38,782 bases of DNA from Polyangia bacterium (lineage in GTDB: Bacteria > Myxococcota_A > Polyangia > Polyangiales > Polyangiaceae). The position numbers were made by a program, and so were the translations under genes. The first letter of the stretch is position 1. Every line of letters starts with the position of its first letter. The stretch spans positions 1 through 38,782 of the forward strand of contig JAUHZF010000038.1 of the NCBI GenBank assembly GCA_030426145.1, in the 5' to 3' direction. This document shows positions 1 through 7,381 of the stretch, piece by piece. The notes under the pieces were generated by a model that was given only the letters and a program-made list of their open reading frames with translations, searched no databases and had not been told where the DNA came from.

Positions 1-2
1 CC

Positions 3-581
3 GTCTTCGTCGGCGCCTCCGCCGATGACCTGAGCGCAGGTTGGTACAACTACTGCGTCGACGCCCTCTTCGGCGCGGTGGGCGTCGCCGGAGGCGGAGA
101 CCCCATGGAAGGCATCTCCGGTGTAGGTGGCCCCAGCAGCACCGGATTTGCCAAGAGCCTCATCAAGGCCGGCATCAACTACTACTTCAAGGGAAAGGCG
201 ACCGTCGAGGTCGGCGGCGGTGTCAGCTGGAGTGGTGGCGGCGGCGGAAAGACGTTCGTCGAGATCGAGCGCGACAAGAAGAACGGCAAATTCATGCCCA
301 ACAAGATCGTCGACGGCTACGAGACCAGCGACGGCCTGGGTGGCAACAAGTACGAGCACAAGAAGACCTACGAGATCGACGCGAAGGGCAACGTTAAACA
401 ATCTACCGAAGAATCTACGACCAACACGAACTTCCGTGGCAGGCAGACCACCAGAACGACGACGCAGACAGACGACGGCAAGACCACCAAGACGACCACG
501 ACCCGCCAACCCCGCTCGCAATGGTCCGACACTCCGCATTGGGAGAGCACGAAGCACGAAGAGGGAGACAAGCCGCTATGA
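3..581 (+). CDS. C-terminal part of an unrecognised protein in a type VI secretion island (5' end outside window)
   Basis: The frame is open from the first bases of the window, so the gene starts upstream; a GTG at 78 is possible but the reading frame before it looks equally coding. The visible 192 residues begin with a Gly-rich, mildly hydrophobic stretch, then a charged, beta-rich segment (about residues 60-125), and end in a low-complexity Thr/Gln/Arg/Lys tail with many TT repeats. I recognise no family. Its stop codon overlaps the next start by 4 bp (ATGA), so it is co-translated with the DUF2169 gene. By position it could be the tail of a PAAR-like or effector protein loaded on the VgrG encoded downstream; this is inference from context only. 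Confidence 0.7.
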   Translation, partial: VFVGASADDLSAGWYNYCVDALFGAVGVAGGGDPMEGISGVGGPSSTGFAKSLIKAGINYYFKGKATVEVGGGVSWSGGGGGKTFVEIERDKKNGKFMPNKIVDGYETSDGLGGNKYEHKKTYEIDAKGNVKQSTEESTTNTNFRGRQTTRTTTQTDDGKTTKTTTTRQPRSQWSDTPHWESTKHEEGDKPL

Positions 582-1744
582 GTACACCCTCCGCTCTCAT
601 CCGCGCGGTCGACTCCGTGCTCGGCAACCGCATTCAGCTATTCATTCGCCGCCGCTGGACCTTATCCCCGGAAGGCCTCCGTCATTCGACGCCCTGCAGC
701 CTGCAAACCAGCACCGTCGAAAAGTGTGGCGTAGACATCTCCCCCCGCCGACTCCGCACCGACGTCACGGTGACAGGCTGCGCCCATGCACCGCAGACAA
801 GAGGCAGCACAACGCGCTTCCGGTGCGCACTCGAGGCCGGGCCGGTTGTCTACGACGCCCTCGTAGTTGGTCGCCGCCAGGTACGCTGGAGCGCCCGCGG
901 CAACGCGATCATCGACACGCCATCGCCGGTGGAGAGCGTGAGCTTGGACGCCCACTTTGCCTACGGCGGATTTGACCCTCACGGGCTCGCCGGCGTATCC
1001 GCCGACCATTGGGATGAGCTCGGTTGGAACCTCGTTCTCTCTCCGGCCTTCTATCCCCGAAATGTCCGCGGCCTCGGCTACACCATCGCTTCGGGCCGCG
1101 ACATCGAGATGCCGCAACTCGAGGACCCCGAGAACCCGCTTACGAACGAATCATTGCTCGTCGACCCCCATGCTTGGCGGCGCGCACCCATGCCACGCCA
1201 CTTCGGCCCGGTGCTGCCCTGCGAGTTCCCTCGAACGTTACTCGCATGCCAGGAAGCAGCTCGAGGAGTCACGCGACCACCCGACGACGAGCTGGCCGAG
1301 GTTCAAAGAGGTTGGCTCGGAGGTGAAGACTTCGCTCGAGAGGCGATGGACGTCTTCGGCGTCTCGTCGCGCTACTTCCAGGAAGCGCCTCCTGGGCTTC
1401 AGCTTCCGTTTCTAGCCCCCGGCACTCCGTTCGAGCTCGAGAACATGCATCGCGAGCACGCTCGGCTCCGGTTCGAGGTGCCCCCGCCACCCCACGTGGA
1501 GCTGCACTTCAGGCAGAGCGCGGTCGAGCACAGCTCGTTGGTGCTGCACCGGATGGTCATCTCACCCGACGAGGGGGAGGTCGACTTCACCTACTTCTGT
1601 GAAGCCGATCTGCCCCACCACATCGCCCCCGGCATCCAACCTGACATTCCGCTCCACGCGGTCGTCGAGGGCGAGCGCGTACCGTACCTGCCGCCACCCG
1701 AAGTCGTGAAAGCGCGAGATCGATTGAGGAGCATCACGTCATGA
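578..1744 (+). CDS. DUF2169-family type VI secretion accessory protein
   Basis: 388 residues. The start at 578 is chosen because it gives an ATGA overlap with the upstream gene and follows a GGGAG-type ribosome site; the frame is open further upstream but that would lie inside the previous gene. The body resembles DUF2169: a beta-rich N-terminal half, a central segment with ADHWDELGWNLVLSP and FGPVLPCEFP, then QLPFLAPGTPFELENM followed by charged strands and SSLVLHRMVISPDEGEVDF near the end. DUF2169 proteins are found beside vgrG and PAAR genes and are thought to help load or assemble the type VI spike; the biochemical role is not established. It overlaps the next gene by 4 bp, so translation is probably coupled. 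The family call rests on recalled motif patterns and on context. Confidence 0.75.
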   Translation: MSTPSALIRAVDSVLGNRIQLFIRRRWTLSPEGLRHSTPCSLQTSTVEKCGVDISPRRLRTDVTVTGCAHAPQTRGSTTRFRCALEAGPVVYDALVVGRRQVRWSARGNAIIDTPSPVESVSLDAHFAYGGFDPHGLAGVSADHWDELGWNLVLSPAFYPRNVRGLGYTIASGRDIEMPQLEDPENPLTNESLLVDPHAWRRAPMPRHFGPVLPCEFPRTLLACQEAARGVTRPPDDELAEVQRGWLGGEDFAREAMDVFGVSSRYFQEAPPGLQLPFLAPGTPFELENMHREHARLRFEVPPPPHVELHFRQSAVEHSSLVLHRMVISPDEGEVDFTYFCEADLPHHIAPGIQPDIPLHAVVEGERVPYLPPPEVVKARDRLRSITS

Positions 1745-2274
1745 ACAAGCTCGATAGACGAACCAAGCCGTTCAGCGAAGCGAAGATTGGGCCCGCTCCG
1801 CAGATCGGCCGCTGCGTGGCCACAGACCACCCGACACTTCCAGGACGGGTCCGGGTTCAACTCGGCGAGACGGCGTCGCCTCGTTGGATGCCGACGATGC
1901 GTGGCCTGCGGGTTCGTGTGCACGATCGTGTGCTCGTGACGCACCCCGAGAACTGGTCAGAGCCGCTCGTGGTGGGGGTCGTGGACGGCCTGCTCCCTGT
2001 CGAACGACTGCCCTCCCCCGTTGCCGACCTCGAGCTCAAGCCCAACGAAGCCCTTCGCATCGTCAATGCCCGGCGGGAGCCCATTCTCGAGCTCACCACC
2101 GACGATGATGGACGCCCGTTGCTCGCACTGGTGCATCCCGACCTCGAGCTCTCGACGCCCGGCGAGCTGCGCCTTTCCGCCTCGAAGGTGTCGGTCTGCG
2201 CGTCACGTGGCGACGTCCGTATCGCAGCGAGCCACGACGTCGTCGTCACCGGGGAAGTCGTGCACCTCAACTGA
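1741..2274 (+). CDS. Small spike-like protein beside VgrG (DUF6484-like OB region plus beta-repeat tail)
   Basis: 177 residues, ATGA overlap with the DUF2169 gene. Residues about 18-85 look like an OB-type beta barrel (PGRVRVQLG, then VRVHDRVLVTHPENWSEPLVVGVV, which parallels the GD-x-P-IVxGxV pattern of VgrG base-plate domains). Residues about 95-177 form short beta-strand repeats (LRLSASKVSVCASRGDVRI) and end in VHLN, like the beta-helix end of VgrG. DUF6484 proteins in type VI islands have a similar size and GVVDG-type motif, so this is the best guess. It ends 9 bp before vgrG and is probably a component or adaptor of the same spike. I cannot assign a precise function. Confidence 0.6.
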   Translation: MNKLDRRTKPFSEAKIGPAPQIGRCVATDHPTLPGRVRVQLGETASPRWMPTMRGLRVRVHDRVLVTHPENWSEPLVVGVVDGLLPVERLPSPVADLELKPNEALRIVNARREPILELTTDDDGRPLLALVHPDLELSTPGELRLSASKVSVCASRGDVRIAASHDVVVTGEVVHLN

Positions 2275-2283
2275 GACCCTCCC

Positions 2284-4395
2284 ATGGTAGACCGCGACGA
2301 CTATTTTTTCACCTTCGACGGCGCCGACCACCCCGATGGTCCGTGGAATCTCCTCCGCGTAACCGAACTACGCGGCGAGGAGGCGATCTCGCGCCCCTTC
2401 TGGTTCGAGCTCGAGACCGTAGCCGCGACTGACGATGTCTCGGTTCGAGGTCTCATCGGCCGGGATGCGGCCATCAAGATTCGAACCGACACCGAGCCAG
2501 CGTTTCGCATCATTCACGGCCTCGTCACGGGCGCCGTCGAGCTGCCTGTTCGGGACGTGACCGCCCCGGGTCGCTACCGAATCACGATGAGCCCGCCGAG
2601 TCACCGAGTCACGCTCATGCGCCGCAGCTCCCTCTTCCTCGAGAAGACCCTACGCGAGATCGTCGAGCAGGTCCTCCAACGACAGGGTCTCGGAGCCGGC
2701 CTGTCCCCGTCGCGGGCATCAAGACCTTTGGTCGCGAGAGAAGACCTGGTGTCCTTCCACAAGCCCAAGCTCACCTTTGCGTGGGCCCTCGAGGACGCGC
2801 GGCGCATCGACGACCCAGACGCCCACCCCTATTGCGTTCAATACGACGAGAGCGACCACGACTTCGTGGCCCGTCTCCTGGAGGAGAACGGGATCTCGTA
2901 CCACTACGAGCACACCGACGACGAGTGCTGCCTGGTCCTCACCGACTTCGACGGCGGCCGCCCCGACGCTCCTCTGGGAGTGGGCGCCCACCTGAAGAAT
3001 CGAGAGGTCTTCGCCTTCAGCGACGGTGCGCGGCTGCGCCCCAAGTCGGTCTTCATGTCAGACTACGATTGGCGCAATCCCAACCTAGACCTCGGCGTCG
3101 AGTCACCGGGAGGCGTGACGGACTTCACACACGTGGTCGCTCCCGGCCGATATCGTACCGACGCCATGGGCGAAGTCCTGGCCGAGAAGCGAGAGGAGCG
3201 CCTCGACAACGAGCGTAGCTACGCGACGGCCGAGGGACATTGCCGCGCGCTTGGAGCCGGCCAGGTCATCACGATCGAGCACGACCTGGACCGATTCCGT
3301 GGGAGCTACGTGATCACTGAGGTTCGGCACCACGGCGTGCAGCGTGACCGAGCGACACGCGAAGACGAACGCTATCGGCAGCGACTCGAACTGCTACGCG
3401 GTGCGCCCTATCGTCCGCCGCGTCTCACCGCACGTCCACGCATCTACGGAACGCAAACCGCCGTCGTCACCGCCGACCCTTCGGACCCCGAAGCGGAGAT
3501 CAACGTCGGTGGCCCGCACAACCTCGGCTGCATCCGGGTGCGCTTCCACTGGGATCGGGACGAGGGCCGTCACCGGAAGGAACCCACCTCCTGCTGGGTG
3601 CGGGTCAGCCAGTTCTTCGCTGGTCGTGACCACGGTGCACTCTGGCACCCACGGGTAGGAGACGAGGTCGTCGTCGACTTCATCGACGGTGACCCCGACC
3701 GCCCCATCGTCGTCGGCCGCGTCTACAACGGCACTCATCCGGCCCCCGAGAATGCGACTCAACGCCCCACGTACAGCGCCATCAAGAGCAATACGAGCCC
3801 CTATGACGGAAACTACAACCTCATCGCCTTCGAGGACCTGCAGGGAAGCGAAGAGATCATCGTCCATGCGGCACGCGATCTGAACTCGAATGTGCTGCGC
3901 AGCAAGTCCTCCTTCGTGGGACTACACGACAAGATCCACGTCGTGGGGGACCAGACCATCAACATCGACGGCAGGCGCGACATCACGGTGGGGACGATTC
4001 AGAAGATCGAAGTGGGCGACTCGCACCTCGTCAATGCAGGGGACCTCATCTCGCTGGAGGCTCCAACCATTGGCTTGACGGACACCAACTTCATGCTCTT
4101 CTCCAAGAGTTCTTCGTTGATCTCGAGCGACGTGGTTACCGAGATCTACGGTGGCGCACTCGCAAAGGTCCGAGCCCCCATCGTGGCCATCGAGGGCGGC
4201 ACCGTCGCGATCCGCGGAGACCTCACTCAGGTCATCGGCACCCACCTCCAGGTCGGCATGACGTCCGTCGACATCGACGCAGCCGGGACCGTCAGGATCC
4301 ATGGATCCGGAGGCGTCACCGTCGAGGGATCCACCGTCGAGATCAAGGGGGGAACCGTGGACGTCACTGGCGGCACCATCAACCTCAACTGCTAG
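2284..4395 (+). CDS. vgrG: VgrG, type VI secretion tip protein (TssI)
   Basis: 703 residues. VgrG trimers form the membrane-puncturing tip of the type VI secretion needle and carry effectors. The N-terminal gp27-like region (about 1-350) contains the hallmark QYDESDHDFVARLLEENGIS. The gp5-like OB domain (about 395-485) contains RVRFHWDRDEGRH, SCWVRVSQFFAG, PRVGDEVVVDFIDGDPDRP and VGRVYN. Residues about 486-703 are the beta-helix spike with repeated short strands (VRIHGSGGVTVEGSTVEIKG), ending in INLNC. There is no extra C-terminal domain, so any effector must be carried non-covalently. The gene starts 9 bp after the small spike-like gene and is followed within 10 bp by the repeat protein. No tss sheath, ATPase or baseplate genes are present, so this is an orphan vgrG island relying on a core cluster elsewhere. 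Confidence 0.93.
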   Translation: MVDRDDYFFTFDGADHPDGPWNLLRVTELRGEEAISRPFWFELETVAATDDVSVRGLIGRDAAIKIRTDTEPAFRIIHGLVTGAVELPVRDVTAPGRYRITMSPPSHRVTLMRRSSLFLEKTLREIVEQVLQRQGLGAGLSPSRASRPLVAREDLVSFHKPKLTFAWALEDARRIDDPDAHPYCVQYDESDHDFVARLLEENGISYHYEHTDDECCLVLTDFDGGRPDAPLGVGAHLKNREVFAFSDGARLRPKSVFMSDYDWRNPNLDLGVESPGGVTDFTHVVAPGRYRTDAMGEVLAEKREERLDNERSYATAEGHCRALGAGQVITIEHDLDRFRGSYVITEVRHHGVQRDRATREDERYRQRLELLRGAPYRPPRLTARPRIYGTQTAVVTADPSDPEAEINVGGPHNLGCIRVRFHWDRDEGRHRKEPTSCWVRVSQFFAGRDHGALWHPRVGDEVVVDFIDGDPDRPIVVGRVYNGTHPAPENATQRPTYSAIKSNTSPYDGNYNLIAFEDLQGSEEIIVHAARDLNSNVLRSKSSFVGLHDKIHVVGDQTINIDGRRDITVGTIQKIEVGDSHLVNAGDLISLEAPTIGLTDTNFMLFSKSSSLISSDVVTEIYGGALAKVRAPIVAIEGGTVAIRGDLTQVIGTHLQVGMTSVDIDAAGTVRIHGSGGVTVEGSTVEIKGGTVDVTGGTINLNC

Positions 4396-4402
4396 GACTG
4401 CG

Positions 4403-5515
4403 ATGGATCACTCGAGACTCAGCTTCGACGACACGGCTGCCCTCATGGCGCACGTGGCCCACTTCGGAGGCGTTCACCTCGCCGAGATTCTGCAACGCAA
4501 GAGGATCCCGCGCGCGCAATGGGAATCGAGCTCGGAGCATTGGAGAGTCCGCATGACGGAGGCCGCAAGAGCCAACGACTTCAGTATCGCCAAACGCTAC
4601 GGCCGTGCCTTCGGCGACACCACGAAGCGGCTCGAGGAGGACGGCGTCCAACTCGAAGACCTCGGCCCGCTGACCGAGGAGGTCGACGATACTGCGGCCG
4701 CGGCTCCCGTGGTGGAAGTAGAGCCGCCACCCGCAGAACCAATGCCCGAATCATCCCCAGAGGTGCACTCTCCTCCAGCTGCACCGACGGGGGTGCCGCT
4801 CGCGACCGCGCTCGGGTCGCCTCCACCGGCGGTGGCGTCACCGTGGGCCTCGTCCACACCGACGCCGCCGCGCCCACCGGTGGAGGCGCCTCGGGTCGCG
4901 CCGCCGAGTCCCGACGTCACCGGCGACGTCGTACCCGCCGTTTCGGCGGAGCTGCCCTTCGATGCCGCAGCCGCCAAGCTCGCCCCCGCTCCGGTGGCGG
5001 CGAGCGTCGCGGCCGAAGGAAGTCAGCTCGCCGGGGGCACCTCGTTCGTGGCCGCACTGTCGGACGATGAGCTCGAGCCGTCGACGCCCTTTGGTCGCGC
5101 CCGGTCGCCACGGATTCCGGCTCCGGCGCCGCCGGCGCACGACGTGGAAGGCACCGCCTTCATGATGGCTCCCTTTCAGGACGAGCCACTGCCGTTCGAG
5201 GGGGAGAACCCGGCACCTCCTCCAGTCGCGGGGGAGATCTCGCAGGACGCGGCGGGGGCGACCTCGTTCGTGGCGGCGGTGGACGTGACGCCCTCGGCGC
5301 CGATGTCGCCCGAGGCCTACGCGCGGCTGGTGCATGCCACCCATCAGCAGCCCGCCGCGGTTCGCGCTTCGGTGCATCAGGCCCATCAGCTCGATGAGGC
5401 GAAGCGAGCTCAGCTCGATGAGGCCATGGACGACTACATGAAGCGTCAGCCCGAAGCGTTTCGCGTCTACATGCAGTGGGTACATCACCTGCGGCGCACC
5501 GCGGGCTCGAGCTAG
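4403..5515 (+). CDS. Type VI island protein: two helical modules joined by a Pro/Ala linker with GTSFVAA-type repeats
   Basis: 370 residues from ATG 4403, 7 bp after vgrG; an in-frame start at 4301 would lie inside vgrG and is disfavoured. Residues about 1-80 are helical (DDTAALMAHVAHFGGVHLAE, WRVRMTEAARANDFSIAKRY). The C-terminal 60 residues look like a second copy of the same kind of module (SPEAYARLVHATHQQP, LDEAMDDYMKRQPEAFRVYM). Between them is a long Pro/Ala/Val linker with three copies of a short motif: GTSFVAAL, GTAFMMAP, and ATSFVAAV, two of them near LPF tripeptides. Similar architecture occurs in DUF2169-associated proteins of myxobacteria, as I recall. The short motif may be a docking peptide for a type VI component. 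Function unknown. Confidence 0.75.
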   Translation: MDHSRLSFDDTAALMAHVAHFGGVHLAEILQRKRIPRAQWESSSEHWRVRMTEAARANDFSIAKRYGRAFGDTTKRLEEDGVQLEDLGPLTEEVDDTAAAAPVVEVEPPPAEPMPESSPEVHSPPAAPTGVPLATALGSPPPAVASPWASSTPTPPRPPVEAPRVAPPSPDVTGDVVPAVSAELPFDAAAAKLAPAPVAASVAAEGSQLAGGTSFVAALSDDELEPSTPFGRARSPRIPAPAPPAHDVEGTAFMMAPFQDEPLPFEGENPAPPPVAGEISQDAAGATSFVAAVDVTPSAPMSPEAYARLVHATHQQPAAVRASVHQAHQLDEAKRAQLDEAMDDYMKRQPEAFRVYMQWVHHLRRTAGSS

Positions 5516-5581
5516 GCGCTCGCCCCAGTACGTCGAACGACGTATTTCCCCGTGAGAACGGCGCCGCTAGGTTGCTCGGAC

Positions 5582-5938
5582 ATGGGGACGCGGGCGTGTA
5601 GCGGATGCGGAGGTGAGTTTCCGGAGGAGAAGCTGCTCCTCACCGGAGATGGTGCGCTCTGCCAGGGATGCGAGCTGAGCGGCACCGACGACGTGGACGT
5701 CTTCGAGAAGAAGATGCACCGCAAGTCCGCGACGGGCGCCCTCGCGCTGGCTTGCCTCTCGGTGGTGTCCGTCTTCGTCTTCGCCTTCGGACTGCTCTTC
5801 ACCGTCCCGGGGTTCGCCACCTTGGCCAAGAGCGCTTTCGAGGGTGGGCGTGAGCACGGTGACGTCGTGACCCTCGGGATCACGGGCCTCGCCGGCGCGA
5901 TCATCGTCGCGACGGTGCTCGTGTTGGTTCTGCTCTGA
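5582..5938 (+). CDS. Small zinc-ribbon membrane protein
   Basis: 118 residues from ATG 5582; a GTG at 5552 is in frame but has no ribosome site and precedes the zinc ribbon. Two CxxC knuckles (CSGCGGEFPEEKLL and CQGCE, about residues 6-33) would bind one zinc. Two hydrophobic segments follow: about residues 50-75 (LALACLSVVSVFVFAFGLLF) and about 98-118 (ITGLAGAIIVATVLVLVLL), the last running to the C-terminus. It lies 66 bp after the type VI genes and converges on the DUF1552 gene, so it is probably a separate unit. Similar small zinc-ribbon/TM proteins are common in myxobacteria; function is unknown. Confidence 0.75.
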   Translation: MGTRACSGCGGEFPEEKLLLTGDGALCQGCELSGTDDVDVFEKKMHRKSATGALALACLSVVSVFVFAFGLLFTVPGFATLAKSAFEGGREHGDVVTLGITGLAGAIIVATVLVLVLL

Positions 5939-5960
5939 GATGAGGGGCTACCTCAGAACC
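5926..5960. terminator. Inverted repeat shared by two convergent gene ends
   Basis: GGTTCTG (5926-5932) and CAGAACC (5954-5960) form a perfect 7-bp stem around both stop codons of the convergent zinc-ribbon and DUF1552 genes. The loop is 21 nt and there is no T-tract, so if it ends transcription it does so weakly or in both directions. Confidence 0.25.
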
Positions 5961-7381
5961 GCGGTGATCTCGTCGTAGGCGCGCCCGTCGGGGCCGAGCT
6001 TGTCGTCGAGACCGTGGGCGCGAATGAGGGTGTTGTAGAGGTCGATGCCCTCGACGCCGAGGTCGAGGACCTCCCCCGTCTTGAAGCGCCCGTTGGCGCC
6101 GGTGATGGCGTGCATGATCCCCGACAGCTCTCGGTTGACGTCGTTGTGGCGGCCGTCGCCCGACTCGGTGCTGATGGTGATCAGGGCATTGTCGAGAATG
6201 GTGCCGCCGTTCTGATCGGGGTGTGCCGGGTCGTCGAGCTGCTGGAGGAAGTAGGCGACCTCGCGCTGCATGAGATGAGCGTGCGCGCGGAGTTGGAGGT
6301 TTTGATTGTTGGCGTTGAACTCGTGCCACCATTCGTGACTGCAGCCCAACGAGCCGCCTTGGTTCCGCTCGGCCATGTCGTCGAAGTCGTAGACCAGCTC
6401 GCCGTCGTACTCGTAGCGCCCCGTCAACCGGATGCGCTCGCCCGCAGCCTGGAAGGTGACGGCCCCGAACCGGAGCACGTCGCACTGAATGCCGATGGCG
6501 TAGAGGTCGCACATCAATCGCCACTCGCCGACGAGATCGTCGAGCGCGATGTCGATGCCATCCCCGCCCGGGTCGGCGGTGTCACCATGAGGGATGTCGG
6601 AATCGGCTGGAGCCGTCGGCACGGTGCATGAGGGGCCGGCCCCGAAGACACGCTGCTCGTACTCGCGAACACGGTCGAGGTGGTCGGCGATGCGTGTGCG
6701 GGAAGCCGCGCCGAGGTTGCTGCGCTCGCCGGTGTAGTGTTTGTACTGCTCGACGACGCCGTCGAGGATGCTGCGACGGTAGCGCAGGCGCTTCTGCTCC
6801 TCGGGTGTCAGGTCTTCCCCGTTCATCGGCGCCGCGCCGAAGATGGCCGTGAACAAGGCGGTTGGGTCCTCCTGAGGCAGAGCCGCGGGAGAACCGTCTG
6901 GGTTCCAGCTGTGCACGTACCGCGCCGGGCGACTCCGTCGGAAGTAGGTCCCCATGAGCACGCTGCCGAGCACACCATCGGGCAAGCCATTGGAGTAGAC
7001 ACCGCGACGGATCACCTGGTCGAGCGAAGCCCCCCCTGCCTTGGCCTCACCGTCGGGCGGGGTTCCGGTGAAGGCGCCCGCGGCCCCGTCGAAGTGGGCG
7101 TTGATCCCGGCCTCGTCGCATCGCACCTGGTCGACCCCACGCAAGATGGCGATCTTGTTCTTCACCTTCTCCAGGGGCTGGAGCGGACCATCGTAGCCCT
7201 CCCCCTGCAGCGGCGTGGGCAGACCGAGCCCGAAGAAGACGTTGAAGGCGCGAACCGGCGGTTCCTCTGACTGGGCGTAGACGCTGGTGGCGCGCATCTC
7301 GTCGAGGAAGGGCAACGCGATGCAGACGCCCCCGACGCCTCGAAGGAGCGTGCGGCGAGACAAGACCTTGCGGTACTTCAC
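5948..7381 (-). CDS. DUF1552 domain protein with Tat-type signal
   Basis: 477 residues, GTG start at 7381 overlapping the upstream DUF1592 stop by 4 bp (GTGA). The N-terminus carries a twin-arginine-like signal (SRRTLLRGVGGVCIALPFLD, Arg-Arg at about 9-10), so export as a folded protein is likely. The rest fits DUF1552: FFGLGLPTPLQGEGYDGPL, ILRGVD, AHFDGAAGAFTG, SLDQVI, GCSHEWWHEFNA, then a C-terminal HxxxNRELSGIMHA-like segment. DUF1552 proteins are usually encoded right after DUF1592/DUF1588/DUF1585 proteins in myxobacteria and planctomycetes; their role is not established, although alkaline-phosphatase-like folds have been suggested for related families. The pairing here is the standard one. 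Confidence 0.9.
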   Translation of the reverse strand: MKYRKVLSRRTLLRGVGGVCIALPFLDEMRATSVYAQSEEPPVRAFNVFFGLGLPTPLQGEGYDGPLQPLEKVKNKIAILRGVDQVRCDEAGINAHFDGAAGAFTGTPPDGEAKAGGASLDQVIRRGVYSNGLPDGVLGSVLMGTYFRRSRPARYVHSWNPDGSPAALPQEDPTALFTAIFGAAPMNGEDLTPEEQKRLRYRRSILDGVVEQYKHYTGERSNLGAASRTRIADHLDRVREYEQRVFGAGPSCTVPTAPADSDIPHGDTADPGGDGIDIALDDLVGEWRLMCDLYAIGIQCDVLRFGAVTFQAAGERIRLTGRYEYDGELVYDFDDMAERNQGGSLGCSHEWWHEFNANNQNLQLRAHAHLMQREVAYFLQQLDDPAHPDQNGGTILDNALITISTESGDGRHNDVNRELSGIMHAITGANGRFKTGEVLDLGVEGIDLYNTLIRAHGLDDKLGPDGRAYDEITAVLR

